A stretch of 64,000 nt of DNA from Roseateles_E cavernae (GCF_040187885.1 NZ_JBDPLH010000002.1:372001-436000); one strand, 5' to 3'. Shown: positions 16,453-25,652, counted from the stretch's first letter. The notes: generated from the letters alone by a model not told the origin. Numbers and translations: made by a program.

Positions 16453-17373
16453 ATGAAGCCTTTGCACCTGAATACGCCGCTGCTGCGCGCCGCGCCCGGC
16501 CAGTTCTCGCACCCCGAGGTCTGGCTGAAGATGGATGCGCTGCAGCCCAGCGGCAGCTTCAAGCTGCGCGGCGTCGGGCGGCTGGTGCGCAAGGCGGCGC
16601 AGGACGGTGCCAAGGAAATCGTCTGCGCCTCGGGCGGCAATGCCGGCTTCGCGGCCGCCTATGCCGGCCAGGCCCTGGGGCTGACCGTCACCATCGTGCT
16701 GCCCGAGACCAGCAGTGCCGCGGTGCAAAGCCTGATCGAGGCGCGCGGCGCCACGGTGCTGCGCCATGGCGCGGTCTGGGATGCGAGCAATGAGTTTGCC
16801 CAGGCGCTGGCGGCCGAGCGTGGCGCCACCTATGTCCATCCCTTCGACCACCCGCTGCTGTGGGAGGGCCATGCCAGCCTGATCGACGAGGTGCTGGACC
16901 AGGGCCTGGATTTCGACGCGGTGGTCACGGCGGTGGGCGGTGGCGGCCTGTTCGCCGGCATCGTCCAGGGCCTGCGCCGCCACGGCCTGAACGACATCCC
17001 GGTGATCGCGGTGGAAACCGAGGGCGCAGCCAGCCTGCACGAGAGCCTGAAGGCTGGCAAGGCCGTGACCCTGCCGGCCATCACCTCGATCGCCACCTCG
17101 CTGGGCGCGCGCCGCGTCGCCGACGAGGCGCTGCGCCTGGCCCAGCTGCATCCCACGCACAGCCTGCTGGTCAGCGATGCCCAGGCCTGCGGCGGGGCGG
17201 TGCGGCTGGCCGAGCAGATGCGGGTGATGGTGGAGCCGGCCTGCGGTGCGGCGCTGGCGGCGGTGGATGTGCACCCCGAGCTGTTCGCCGGTTTCAAGAG
17301 ACCCCTGGTGGAAGTCTGTGGCGGCGTGGCCGTCAGCCTCGAGAAGCTGCAGGCGTGGACAATGTCGGCATGA
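16453..17373 (+). CDS. PLP-dependent serine/threonine dehydratase-like enzyme
   Basis: A 306-residue fold-type II pyridoxal-phosphate enzyme of the serine/threonine dehydratase group. PSGSFKLRG places the Schiff-base lysine at K37. SGGNAGFAAAYA is the phosphate/substrate loop, and VGGGGLFAGI is the glycine-rich PLP-phosphate loop. At this length it lacks the C-terminal ACT regulatory domain of biosynthetic IlvA. It resembles catabolic L-serine dehydratases that give pyruvate and ammonia. Its ATG follows the liuA stop with no gap, and its own stop overlaps the carbonic anhydrase start by ATGA, so the three genes are translationally linked. Exact substrate is uncertain. Confidence 0.85.
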   Translation: MKPLHLNTPLLRAAPGQFSHPEVWLKMDALQPSGSFKLRGVGRLVRKAAQDGAKEIVCASGGNAGFAAAYAGQALGLTVTIVLPETSSAAVQSLIEARGATVLRHGAVWDASNEFAQALAAERGATYVHPFDHPLLWEGHASLIDEVLDQGLDFDAVVTAVGGGGLFAGIVQGLRRHGLNDIPVIAVETEGAASLHESLKAGKAVTLPAITSIATSLGARRVADEALRLAQLHPTHSLLVSDAQACGGAVRLAEQMRVMVEPACGAALAAVDVHPELFAGFKRPLVEVCGGVAVSLEKLQAWTMSA

Positions 17374-18032
17374 ACAACGATCTGCAAGACCTGCTGGGCA
17401 ATAACAAGCGCTGGGCCGCCGAGACGGAACAGCGCGAACCGGGCTTTTTCTCGCGGCTGCTGAAGCAGCAGACGCCGCAATACCTGTGGATAGGCTGCGC
17501 CGACAGCCGGGTGCCGGCCAATGAGCTGGTCGACCTGCTGCCCGGCGAGCTCTTCGTGCATCGCAATGTCGCCAACGTCGTCGTGCACTCCGACCTGAAC
17601 TGCCTGTCGGTGATGCAGTTCGCGGTGGACCATCTGAAGGTCAAGCACATCATCGTGGTGGGCCACAGCAACTGCGGTGGCGTCAAGGCCGCGCTGATCG
17701 ATGCGCGCGTGGGCCTGGTGTCCAACTGGATACGCCATGTGCAGGACGTGCGCAACGATCACCAGGAATGGATAGACAGCCTGCCCGAGGCCCGCCGCGT
17801 CGACGCGCTGTGCGAGCTGAACGTGCTGGCGCAGGCGCGCAATGCCTGCCAGACCACGGTGGTGCAGGATGCCTGGGCCCGCGGCCAGGAGATCGTCGTC
17901 CATGGCTGGGTCTATGGCCTGCACAACGGCCTGCTGGAGGACCTGCAGATCACGGCCGCCCATCACGACGATGTCGGCCCGGCCTACAAGCGCGCGCTGG
18001 CTGCGGTCAAGCAGCGCTACAGCCAGGCCTAG
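17370..18032 (+). CDS. can: Beta-class carbonic anhydrase
   Basis: A 220-residue cytoplasmic beta-carbonic anhydrase that interconverts CO2 and bicarbonate. Zinc ligands are Cys43, His99 and Cys102, with the Asp45/Arg47 dyad in CADSRVP and the GHSNCGG motif. Length equals that of E. coli Can. Its position just after liuA fits a role in supplying bicarbonate for 3-methylcrotonyl-CoA carboxylase or other carboxylases during leucine use (inference). The ATG at 17370 overlaps the upstream TGA. Confidence 0.95.
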   Translation: MNNDLQDLLGNNKRWAAETEQREPGFFSRLLKQQTPQYLWIGCADSRVPANELVDLLPGELFVHRNVANVVVHSDLNCLSVMQFAVDHLKVKHIIVVGHSNCGGVKAALIDARVGLVSNWIRHVQDVRNDHQEWIDSLPEARRVDALCELNVLAQARNACQTTVVQDAWARGQEIVVHGWVYGLHNGLLEDLQITAAHHDDVGPAYKRALAAVKQRYSQA

Positions 18033-18043
18033 GCGGCGGCCCG

Positions 18044-19888
18044 ATGTTCCCGCAGAAGCTGACCGACTCCCGCGCGTTCGAGATCGCGCAGGCCTTGTTG
18101 GGCGGCTTCAACCGGCACTACCGGCTGTTCCGCGCCACCAGCGCCACGGCCAAGCAGCGCTTCGAGCGCGCCGACTGGCATGGCCAGCAACGTGCCCAGC
18201 GCGAGCGCATCGAGTTCTATGACAAGCGGGTCGACGAGGCGGTGGTGCTGCTGGAAGAGCGCTTCCAGGCCAGCGCGCTGCCGATGGAGGTCTGGCAGCA
18301 GGTCAAGCTGCACTACATCGGCCTGCTGACCGACCATCACCAGCCGGAGCTGGCCGAGACCTTCTTCAACTCGGTCTGCACCCGCATCCTGCACCACGCC
18401 TACTTCCACAACGACTTCATCTTCGTGCGGCCGGCCGTCTCGACCGAGTACATCGAGAACGAGGAGCCGGCCGCCAAGCCGACCTACCGCGCCTACTACC
18501 CGAGCAAGCCGACGCTGCACGAGACCCTGTGCCGGGTGGTCACCAACTTCCAGCTCGATCTGGAGTTCGAGGACCTGGGCCGCGACATCGACTGGGTCCT
18601 GCGCGCGATGCAGCGCGAGCTGGGCGAGTTCCGCTGGCGCACCAATTTCCAGATCCAGGTGCTGAGCTCCCTGTTCTATCGCAACAAGGGCGCTTACCTG
18701 GTCGGCAAGATCATCAACGGCTTCACCGAGACGCCGTTCGCGCTGCCCATCCTGCACAAGGAAGAGCGGTCGGGCCTGCTCTATATCGACGCGGCGCTGT
18801 TCGGCGAAGACGATCTGCTGATGCTGTTCAGCTTTGCCCGCGCCTACTTCATGGTCGACATGGAAGTGCCCAGCGCCTATGTGCAGTTCCTGCGCTCGAT
18901 GATGCCCAGAAAGCCGCGCGCAGAGATCTACAGCGCGCTGGGCCTGCAAAAGCACGGCAAGAACCTGTTCTACCGCGACTTCCTCTACCACCTGCGCCAT
19001 TCCAGCGACAAGTTCCGCATCGCGCCCGGCATCAAGGGCATGGTGATGCTGGTGTTCGATCTGCCCAGCTACCCCTTTGTCTTCAAGCTGATCAAGGACT
19101 TCTTCCCGCCGCAAAAGGAGAACACGAGCCGTGAGCTGATCCAGCACAAATACCTGCTGGTGAAGACCCACGACCGGGTCGGACGCATGGCCGACACCTT
19201 GGAATACTCCAACGTTGCCTTCCCGCGCCAGCGCTTCGACGATGAGCTGCTCAAGGAGCTCGAGCACTTCTGCCCCAGCCTGATCGAGCGAAGTGCAAGC
19301 AGCGGCGAGGACCTGGTGCTGCGCCACGTCTATATCGAGCGCCGCATGGTGCCGCTGAATATCTATCTGCAGGAGGCCACGCCGGCCCAGCTGGAGCATG
19401 CGGTGATCGAGTATGGCCATGCGATCAAGGACCTGGTGGCCGCCAATATCTTCCCCGGCGACATGCTGTGGAAGAACTTCGGCGTGACCCGCCACGGCAA
19501 GGTCGTGTTCTACGACTACGACGAGATCGAGTACCTCAGCGACTGCAACTTCCGCTCCGTGCCGGCGCCACGCAATGAGGAGGAAGAGATGTCCGGCGAG
19601 GTCTGGTACTCCGTCGGCCCGCGCGATGTCTTCCCCGAGACCTTCGGCCCCTTTCTGCTGGGCCACCCCGGCGTGCGCGAGCATTTCATGCGCCACCATG
19701 CCGATCTGCTGGACGCCGAGTTCTGGCAGCAGCACAAGGCCCGCATCCAGGCCGGCCATGTGCACGACGTCTTTCCCTACGAGGCCCACAAGCGCTTCTA
19801 TGCCCGCGCCGCCTCGTCCGCCCCGCTTCACCCCGTCGATGGCGCCGCGCTGATGGCCGACGCGCATCACGATCTTCCCGTTCAGTAA
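18044..19888 (+). CDS. aceK: Isocitrate dehydrogenase kinase/phosphatase
   Basis: A 614-residue bifunctional AceK. It phosphorylates isocitrate dehydrogenase to divert isocitrate to the glyoxylate bypass, and reverses this. The regulatory N-terminal half (about 1-310) is followed by a protein-kinase-like half. That half contains APGIKGMVMLVFDLPSYPFV (nucleotide loop and conserved lysine region) and MLWKNFGVTRHGKVVFYDYD, a kinase-type catalytic and metal-binding segment. Length is in the family range. The start is 11 bp after the carbonic anhydrase stop. aceK usually follows aceBA; here it sits inside an acyl-CoA degradation cluster whose product is acetyl-CoA. That makes physiological sense because growth on acetyl-CoA needs the bypass. 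Confidence 0.95.
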   Translation: MFPQKLTDSRAFEIAQALLGGFNRHYRLFRATSATAKQRFERADWHGQQRAQRERIEFYDKRVDEAVVLLEERFQASALPMEVWQQVKLHYIGLLTDHHQPELAETFFNSVCTRILHHAYFHNDFIFVRPAVSTEYIENEEPAAKPTYRAYYPSKPTLHETLCRVVTNFQLDLEFEDLGRDIDWVLRAMQRELGEFRWRTNFQIQVLSSLFYRNKGAYLVGKIINGFTETPFALPILHKEERSGLLYIDAALFGEDDLLMLFSFARAYFMVDMEVPSAYVQFLRSMMPRKPRAEIYSALGLQKHGKNLFYRDFLYHLRHSSDKFRIAPGIKGMVMLVFDLPSYPFVFKLIKDFFPPQKENTSRELIQHKYLLVKTHDRVGRMADTLEYSNVAFPRQRFDDELLKELEHFCPSLIERSASSGEDLVLRHVYIERRMVPLNIYLQEATPAQLEHAVIEYGHAIKDLVAANIFPGDMLWKNFGVTRHGKVVFYDYDEIEYLSDCNFRSVPAPRNEEEEMSGEVWYSVGPRDVFPETFGPFLLGHPGVREHFMRHHADLLDAEFWQQHKARIQAGHVHDVFPYEAHKRFYARAASSAPLHPVDGAALMADAHHDLPVQ

Positions 19889-19900
19889 AGGAGAGCCACC

Positions 19901-21079
19901 ATGTCCGATTCCATCGTCATCGTTTCCGCCGCCCGCACGCCCATCGGTGGCCTGCTGGGTGATTTCGCCTCGCTGCAGGCCTGGGAACTGGCCGCCGTCG
20001 CGATCCAGGCGGCGGTCGAGCGGGCCGGCGTGCCCGGCGACGCGATCAACGAGGCCTTCATCGGCAACTGCCTGATGGCCGGCCAGGGCCAGGCCCCGGC
20101 GCGCCAGGCGGTGCTGAAGGCCGGCCTGCCGCAGTCGGTCGGCGCGGTCACGCTGTCCAAGATGTGCGGCGCCGGCATGCGCGCGACGATGTTCGCCCAC
20201 GACACGCTGAAGGCCGAGAGCGCCGACATCCTGATCGCCGGCGGCATGGAATCGATGACGAACGCGCCGCACCTGATGTTCGCGCGCAAGGGCGTCAAGT
20301 ACGGTGCCGCCCAGATGTATGACCATATGGCGCTGGACGGCCTGGAAGACGCCTACCAGCGCGGCAAGGCCATGGGTGTGTTTGCCGAGCAGTGCGTCGA
20401 CAAATACGCCTTCACCCGCGAGGCCCAGGACGCTTTTGCCATTGCCTCGACCGAGCGCGCCAAGCGTGCCAACGAGGACGGCAGCTTCGCCTGGGAAATC
20501 GCCCCGGTGACGGTGGCCGGCCGGGGTGGCGACACCGTGATCAACCGCGACGAGCAGCCCTTCAAGGCCAAGCTCGACAAGATCGCCGGCCTCAAGCCCG
20601 CGTTCAAGAAGGACGGCACCATCACCGCCGCCACCTCGTCGTCGATCTCCGACGGCGCCGCCGCGCTGGTGCTGATGCGCGAGAGCACCGCCAGCCGCCT
20701 GGGCGTCAAGCCGGTGGCCCGCATCGTCGGCACGGCCGTGCATGCCAATGCGCCCGAGTGGTTCACCACCGCGCCGGTCGGCGCGATCCAGAAGCTGCTG
20801 GCCAAGAACGGCTGGGACGCCAAGAGCGTCGATCTGTGGGAGGTCAACGAGGCCTTTGCCGCCGTCACGATGGCCGCGATGGCCGAGTTCAAGCTGCCGC
20901 ACGAGATCGTCAACGTCAACGGCGGCGCCTGCGCGCTGGGCCACCCGATCGGCGCCTCCGGTGCCCGCATCATCGTCACGCTGCTGGGCGCGCTGCGCCA
21001 TCGCGGTCTGAAGCGCGGCGTCGCGGCGCTGTGCATCGGCGGCGGCGAGGCAACGGCCGTCGGTGTGGAGCTGATCTAA
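19901..21079 (+). CDS. Acetyl-CoA C-acetyltransferase (thiolase)
   Basis: A 392-residue thiolase II. Catalytic residues are visible: nucleophilic Cys89 in SKMCGAGM, the NEAFA motif, the histidine in GGACALGHPIGASGAR, and the second cysteine in CIGGGEA near the C-terminus. It cleaves acetoacetyl-CoA to two acetyl-CoA, or runs in reverse for PHB synthesis. In this cluster the degradative direction, after leucine breakdown via acetoacetate, is likely. A strong ribosome site (AAAGGAGA) lies 12 bp after the aceK stop. Substrate chain length cannot be fixed from sequence alone. Confidence 0.92.
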   Translation: MSDSIVIVSAARTPIGGLLGDFASLQAWELAAVAIQAAVERAGVPGDAINEAFIGNCLMAGQGQAPARQAVLKAGLPQSVGAVTLSKMCGAGMRATMFAHDTLKAESADILIAGGMESMTNAPHLMFARKGVKYGAAQMYDHMALDGLEDAYQRGKAMGVFAEQCVDKYAFTREAQDAFAIASTERAKRANEDGSFAWEIAPVTVAGRGGDTVINRDEQPFKAKLDKIAGLKPAFKKDGTITAATSSSISDGAAALVLMRESTASRLGVKPVARIVGTAVHANAPEWFTTAPVGAIQKLLAKNGWDAKSVDLWEVNEAFAAVTMAAMAEFKLPHEIVNVNGGACALGHPIGASGARIIVTLLGALRHRGLKRGVAALCIGGGEATAVGVELI

Positions 21080-21082
21080 GCC

Positions 21083-21751
21083 ATGGCGCAGATCCTGATC
21101 ATCGGGGCCTCGCGCGGCATCGGCCTGGAGTTCGTCCGTCAGTACCGCGCTGCTGGTGATCGGGTGGTGGCCACCGCGCGCAGCGAGGAGGCGCTGGCCG
21201 CCTTGCGCGAGCTGGGCGCCACCGCGCTGAAGCTCGATGTCGCCGACACGGCCAGCGCCTCGGGCCTGGCCTGGCAGATCGACGGCCACCAGTTCGACAC
21301 CGTGGTGCTCAATGCCGGTGTCTATGGCCCGCGCCAGCTGGGCCTGGACACACCGAGCGAGGCCGATTTCGACACGGTGATGCACACCAATGTGCTGGGC
21401 GCGATGCGGGTGCTGCCGCAGTTGCAGGACGCGCTGGCGCCCGGCGCGCGCATCGGCTTCCTGTCCTCGCGCATGGGCTCGATCGGCCTGCGCACCGCCC
21501 ATGCTGGCTGGCTCTACCGGGCCTCGAAGGCGGCGCTCAACTCGGTGATGAAGGACGCCTCGCTGGCCTTGGCCGGCAAGGCCGCGCTGTGCAGCTTTCA
21601 TCCCGGCTGGGTGCGCACCGAGATGGGCGGCGAGGGCGCGGACATCGATGCCGCCACCAGCGTGGCCGGCATGCGCGCGGTGCTGGCTGGGCTGACGCCC
21701 GCCGACAGCGGCAGCTTCTTCAACTACGACGGCCAGCCTCTGGCCTGGTGA
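21083..21751 (+). CDS. Short-chain dehydrogenase/reductase
   Basis: A 222-residue classical SDR of the short C-factor-like kind. The cofactor loop IGASRGIG is at residues 7-14, an NAG motif follows (LNAGVYGP), and the catalytic pair is in YRASK. FHPGWVRTEMGG near the C-terminus is typical of this subgroup. It starts 3 bp after the thiolase stop and ends against the next acyl-CoA dehydrogenase, so it belongs to the same operon. Substrate is unknown. Confidence 0.85.
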   Translation: MAQILIIGASRGIGLEFVRQYRAAGDRVVATARSEEALAALRELGATALKLDVADTASASGLAWQIDGHQFDTVVLNAGVYGPRQLGLDTPSEADFDTVMHTNVLGAMRVLPQLQDALAPGARIGFLSSRMGSIGLRTAHAGWLYRASKAALNSVMKDASLALAGKAALCSFHPGWVRTEMGGEGADIDAATSVAGMRAVLAGLTPADSGSFFNYDGQPLAW

Positions 21752-21756
21752 CCCTC

Positions 21757-22887
21757 ATGATCCTCTCCGACGACCACCGTGCCGTGCAGGACGCCGTGCG
21801 CGCCTATGTGCAAGACCAGATCGCGCCCAAGGCGGCCGAATGGGACAAGAGCCATCACTTCCCGGCCGCCGAGCTGAAGGGCCTGGCCGAGCTGGGCTGC
21901 TACGGCGTGGCCGTACCGACCGAGTACGACGGCGCCGGCCTGGACTATCTGGCGCTGTCCATCATCCTGGAGGAGATCGGTGCCGGCGACGGCGCGACCT
22001 CGACCGTGGTCAGCGTCAACAACTGCCCGGTCTGCTCCATCCTGATGGGCTTTGGCAACGAGGACCAGAAGCAGCGCTTCCTGAAGCCGCTGGCGCGCGG
22101 CGCGATGCTGGGCGCCTTCTGCCTGACCGAGCCCCATGTCGGCTCGGAGGCCGGCGGCCTGAAGACGACAGCGGTGCGGGACGGCGACGACTATGTGCTG
22201 AACGGCGTCAAGCAGTTCATCACCAGCGGCAAGAACGGCGATGTGGCCATCGTGATGGCGGTCACCGACAAGGCTGCCGGCAAGAAGGGCATCAGCGCCT
22301 TTCTGGTACCGACCGCCACGCCCGGCTACACGGTGGCCCGCATCGAGGACAAGATGGGCCAGCACGCCAGCGACACCGCGCAGATCCTGTTCGAGAACTG
22401 CCGCATCCCCGCCGCCAACCGGCTGGGCGAGGAGGGTCAGGGCCTGAAGATCGCGCTGTCGGGCCTGGAGGGCGGCCGCATCGGCATCGCGTCGCAGGCG
22501 GTGGGCATGGCACGCGCGGCCTTCGAGGCCGCGCTGAAGTACAGCAAGGACCGCGTCTCCTTCGGTCAGCCCATCTTCAACCACCAGGCCATCCAGTTCA
22601 AGCTGGCCGAGATGGCCACCCAGATCGAGGCCGCGCGCCAGCTGATCTGGCATGCCGCCAGCCTGAAGGACGCCGGCCAACCCTGCCTGAAGGAGGCGGC
22701 GATGGCCAAGCTCTTCGCCACCGAGATGGCCGAGCGGGTCTGCTCCGACGCGATCCAGGTGCATGGTGGCTATGGCTATGTGTCAGATTTCCCGGTCGAG
22801 CGCATCTACCGCGATGTGCGGGTCTGCCAGATCTACGAGGGCACGTCCGAGGTGCAGAAGATACTGATCGGGCGCGCATTGGGCTGA
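21757..22887 (+). CDS. Acyl-CoA dehydrogenase
   Basis: A 376-residue FAD acyl-CoA dehydrogenase. It shows LTEPHVGSEAGG (substrate/FAD loop), FITSGKNGD, RVSFGQPI and the C-terminal QIYEGTSEVQKILIGR. The Glu in YEGTSE is the catalytic base position of short- and medium-chain enzymes, which distinguishes it from liuA upstream. A GTG at 21748 overlapping the SDR stop is an alternative start. It is probably a short- or branched-chain acyl-CoA dehydrogenase acting in the same catabolic unit. Confidence 0.92.
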   Translation: MILSDDHRAVQDAVRAYVQDQIAPKAAEWDKSHHFPAAELKGLAELGCYGVAVPTEYDGAGLDYLALSIILEEIGAGDGATSTVVSVNNCPVCSILMGFGNEDQKQRFLKPLARGAMLGAFCLTEPHVGSEAGGLKTTAVRDGDDYVLNGVKQFITSGKNGDVAIVMAVTDKAAGKKGISAFLVPTATPGYTVARIEDKMGQHASDTAQILFENCRIPAANRLGEEGQGLKIALSGLEGGRIGIASQAVGMARAAFEAALKYSKDRVSFGQPIFNHQAIQFKLAEMATQIEAARQLIWHAASLKDAGQPCLKEAAMAKLFATEMAERVCSDAIQVHGGYGYVSDFPVERIYRDVRVCQIYEGTSEVQKILIGRALG

Positions 22888-22964
22888 GGCGGCGAAGTTT
22901 TTCGCAAGCCGGCCGCGCCTGGGCTAGAGTGCCGAGCAGATCAGCTCTGCGGCCGGCGTTCCCC

Positions 22965-23855
22965 ATGCTCAAACTCGATGGCATCGCCAGCTTCGTCGCC
23001 GTCGTCGAAGCGGGCTCGATCAGCGCGGCCGGCCGCCGTCTGCATCTGTCCAAGTCGGTGGTCAGCGAGCGCCTGGCCGAGCTGGAGCGCCAGCTCGGTG
23101 CCAGCCTTTTGCACCGCACCACCCGCAAGCTGAGCCTGACCGAGGACGGCGCGGCCTTTCTGCACAAGGCCTCGCGCATCATGCGCGAGGTCGAGGAGGC
23201 CGCCGCCGAGATGGCCGAGCGCCGCGGCAGCCTGATCGGGCCGATGCGGATTTCGGCACCGGTGACCTTTGGCCGCCTGCACCTGGGGCCGGCGCTCTAT
23301 CCCTTCCTGCTGCAGCACCCGGGCATCGAGCTGAGCCTGGAGCTGGACGATCGGCGCGTCGATGCGGCCGCCGATGGCTTCGATGCGGTGATACGCCATG
23401 GCGTGCTGGAGGACTCTCGCCTGGTGGCCTGGCAGCTGGCACAGAGCCGGCGCCGCCTGGTGGCCGCGCCGGCCTATCTGGCACGCGCCGGCGTGCCGGC
23501 CAGCCTGGACGAGCTGGCCGTGCACCGTGGCATCTTCTATACCAACCGCGGCGTCGCCGACTGGCGCTTCGAGAGCGGCGATGCGCGGCCCGTGGTGGCG
23601 CTGCGCGTCAACAACGGCGACATGATGCGCGATGCCGCCGTGGCCGGCCTGGGCCTGGCCCTGCTGCCCGGCTTCATCGTCGGCGAGGCGCTGAAGTCGG
23701 GCCTGCTGCGCGAGATCGCGCTGGGCCGGCCGGCTGCGGCCGAATCCATCTACATCGCCCATCCCGAGGGTCGGCGCGCCTCGGCCAAGCTGCGCGCGCT
23801 GGCCGACTGCCTGCGGGCAGCCTTCGGCAGCCCGCCCTACTGGGAGGCCGTCTGA
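22965..23855 (+). CDS. LysR family regulator
   Basis: A 296-residue LysR protein of the CrgA/DNA-binding subgroup. The helix-turn-helix is at about residues 1-60 (VEAGSISAAGRRLHLSKSVV), and the effector domain opens with GPMRISAPVTFGRLHLGP near residue 90. It lies 77 bp after the acyl-CoA dehydrogenase gene and is convergent with the SDR gene at 23862, with only 6 bp between the stops. It may control either neighbour; no clear operator was found. Confidence 0.87.
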   Translation: MLKLDGIASFVAVVEAGSISAAGRRLHLSKSVVSERLAELERQLGASLLHRTTRKLSLTEDGAAFLHKASRIMREVEEAAAEMAERRGSLIGPMRISAPVTFGRLHLGPALYPFLLQHPGIELSLELDDRRVDAAADGFDAVIRHGVLEDSRLVAWQLAQSRRRLVAAPAYLARAGVPASLDELAVHRGIFYTNRGVADWRFESGDARPVVALRVNNGDMMRDAAVAGLGLALLPGFIVGEALKSGLLREIALGRPAAAESIYIAHPEGRRASAKLRALADCLRAAFGSPPYWEAV

Positions 23856-23861
23856 GAGCGT

Positions 23862-24626
23862 TCAGCTGCGGGTGATCGAGACGCCGCCATCGACCAGGGA
23901 GGCGGTGCCGGTGACGAAGGAAGCATCGTCCGAGGCCAGGTACAGCACCGAGCGCGCCAGCTCTTCCGGCGTGGCGACGCGCTTGAGCGCGTGCAGATTG
24001 CTCACGAAGGCCTGCGCCTCGGCTGTGCTGTTCTTGTCGCGGTACATATCGGTGTCGACCGCACCCGGCAGCACCGCATTGACCCGCACCTGCTGCGGTC
24101 CGTACTCGGCAGCCAGCGCCTGGGTCAGGCCGATCAGGCCGGACTTGCTGGCCGCATAGGCGGCCATGCCCGGGAAGGCGAAGGTATGGCCGACGAAGGT
24201 CGAGGTGAAGATCACCGAGCCGCCACCGTTCTCCAGCATCTGCGCGATCTGGTGCTTGGCGCCCAGGAAGGCGCCGCTCAGATTGATGGCCAGCGTGTCG
24301 GTCCAGCCCGACTCCGAGACCGCGGTGCTGGGGCCGCCCTCGCCGAGGGTGCCGGCGTTGTTGAAGGCGATGTCGAGCCTGCCGTAATGCTCGACGGCCA
24401 GCGCCACCAGGGCCTGGGCATAGGCTTCCGAGCGCACATCGCCGGCCAGCGCGACGGCCTCGCCGCCGGCTGCGGTGATCTGCGCGACGAGCTGATCGAG
24501 CTCGGCCTGGCGGCGGGCGCCGACGACCAGCTTGGCGCCTTCGGCGGCGAAGAGCAGGGCGGTGGCGTGGCCGATGCCCGAGCTGGCGCCGGTGATGAGG
24601 GCGACTTTTCCTGACAAGCGATGCAT
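23862..24626 (-). CDS. SDR family NAD(P)-dependent oxidoreductase
   Basis: A 254-residue classical SDR. It has the cofactor motif TGASSGIG near residues 11-18, NNAG, catalytic YAASK, and a C-terminal FVTGTASLVDGG typical of 3-oxoacyl-ACP reductase/glucose-dehydrogenase-like enzymes. The ATG at 24626 fits the family start (MHRLSGKVALITG); an in-frame upstream start would add 14 unrelated residues. CTGTGAT (24639-24645) and ATCACAG (24664-24670) form a loose dyad just upstream. Substrate is unknown. Confidence 0.88.
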   Translation of the reverse strand: MHRLSGKVALITGASSGIGHATALLFAAEGAKLVVGARRQAELDQLVAQITAAGGEAVALAGDVRSEAYAQALVALAVEHYGRLDIAFNNAGTLGEGGPSTAVSESGWTDTLAINLSGAFLGAKHQIAQMLENGGGSVIFTSTFVGHTFAFPGMAAYAASKSGLIGLTQALAAEYGPQQVRVNAVLPGAVDTDMYRDKNSTAEAQAFVSNLHALKRVATPEELARSVLYLASDDASFVTGTASLVDGGVSITRS

Positions 24627-24803
24627 GGTGTTTGCTCCTGTGATGAGGCTGTGTTGAACCGTGATCACAGTGTGGGAGCGGGACCGTTTTTGCAGAAGCC
24701 GCCAGGACGCGGAACTGCTGTCCGGCGCAAGCGAACAATCGAGGCCGCTCGACCCGCTGCGGGCATCGGCGCGCCGCCCGGCGCTGACCGATGCCCGCTG
24801 GGC

Positions 24804-25178
24804 TCAGCCGGCCGACACCTCGATGCGCCTCGGCTGCGCATGGGCCTGCTTGGGGATGCGCAGTGTCAGCACGCCGTCCTTGATGCTGGCGTCGATCTTG
24901 GCGCTGTCGAGCTCTCGGCTCAGCGTGAAGCTGCGCCGGTAGCGCGGGACGCGCAGCTCGGCGTAAACGGCCTCCAGGCCCTCGGGCGTGGCCGGCTGCA
25001 CGCTGCCTTCGATCAGCAGCGCGTCGCCCTCGACGCGGATCTCGAGCCGCTCGCGCGGCACGCCCGGCATATCGGCCAGCAGGGTGATGCCGGCCTCGTC
25101 CTCGAAGACATCGACCGCCGGCTGTACCGAGCGCTCCTGCTCCTGGGAGGAGGCGCTGCTTGGGGTGTTCTTGCTCAT
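24804..25178 (-). CDS. Small heat-shock protein (Hsp20), second of tandem pair
   Basis: A 124-residue alpha-crystallin-domain chaperone that holds unfolding proteins. The core runs from PAVDVFEDEAGITLLADMPG to DGVLTLRIPK, with the Hsp20 hallmark GVLTLRIP. The N-terminal arm is short and rich in Ser/Gln. It is 21 bp downstream of another hsp20 gene and shares its heat-shock-type promoter. The two proteins differ enough to be paralogues that may form mixed oligomers (inference). Confidence 0.92.
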   Translation of the reverse strand: MSKNTPSSASSQEQERSVQPAVDVFEDEAGITLLADMPGVPRERLEIRVEGDALLIEGSVQPATPEGLEAVYAELRVPRYRRSFTLSRELDSAKIDASIKDGVLTLRIPKQAHAQPRRIEVSAG

Positions 25179-25199
25179 GATGGGGGCTCCTGTGTCTGC

Positions 25200-25652
25200 T
25201 TACTGCACGGTGATGCGGCGGGCCTGCGCCGATTCGCGGCGCGCGATGCTGATCTGCAGCACGCCGTCTCGGTAGCTGGCGCTGACCCGATCGGGGTCGA
25301 CATCGTCCGGCAGCGCGACCGCCCGATTGAAACGGCCGGTCGCCCGTTCCCGGGTGTAGACATGCAGCTGGGCCGGCCGGTCCTCGGGCACGCCCGAGGC
25401 GCGCTCGCCGCTGATGCGCAGCACGCCGCGGTCCAGCGTGACCTCGATGCGCTGGGCGTCCAGCCCCGGCGCGAAGGCATAGACCTCGATGCTGCCCGGC
25501 GTGCGGCCGATATTGATGGCCGGCTCCGAACCCTGGGCGACCGAGCGAATGCTGCCGGGCAGAGCGCCGGCGGCGCCGTCGAGATCGCGGCGTAGCCGCT
25601 CGAACTGGCCGAACCAGTGGGCAGGTTGATTCAACAACATGGATTCATACAT
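25200..25652 (-). CDS. Small heat-shock protein (Hsp20), first of tandem pair
   Basis: A 150-residue Hsp20 with a longer N-terminal arm (LLNQPAHWFGQFERLRRDLD). An alpha-crystallin domain follows, from about residue 50, with PAINIGRTPGSIEVYAFAPG and DGVLQISIARRES. It is led by a very strong ribosome site (AAGGAGGA) eight bases before the ATG at 25652, and by a sigma-32-like promoter about 70 bp upstream. Expression is therefore probably heat-induced together with the next gene. Confidence 0.92.
   Translation of the reverse strand: MYESMLLNQPAHWFGQFERLRRDLDGAAGALPGSIRSVAQGSEPAINIGRTPGSIEVYAFAPGLDAQRIEVTLDRGVLRISGERASGVPEDRPAQLHVYTRERATGRFNRAVALPDDVDPDRVSASYRDGVLQISIARRESAQARRITVQ

Noticed and set aside
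15178..17274. A 698-codon minus-strand frame opposite liuA and the PLP dehydratase gene
   Set aside because: Shadow composition, and it would cover the liuA promoter palindrome and two real genes.
18029..21601. A 1190-codon open frame on the minus strand opposite aceK and the thiolase gene
   Set aside because: It spans two certain genes on the other strand and reads as low-complexity shadow sequence.
22892..22905. Small hairpin GCGAA-GTTT-TTCGC after the acyl-CoA dehydrogenase gene as a terminator
   Set aside because: The stem is only 5 bp and no T-run follows, so it is too weak to call.
24639..24670. CTGTGAT...ATCACAG dyad upstream of the SDR gene as an operator
   Set aside because: The arms are perfect but 18 bp apart and no regulator is divergently placed; mentioned only with the gene.
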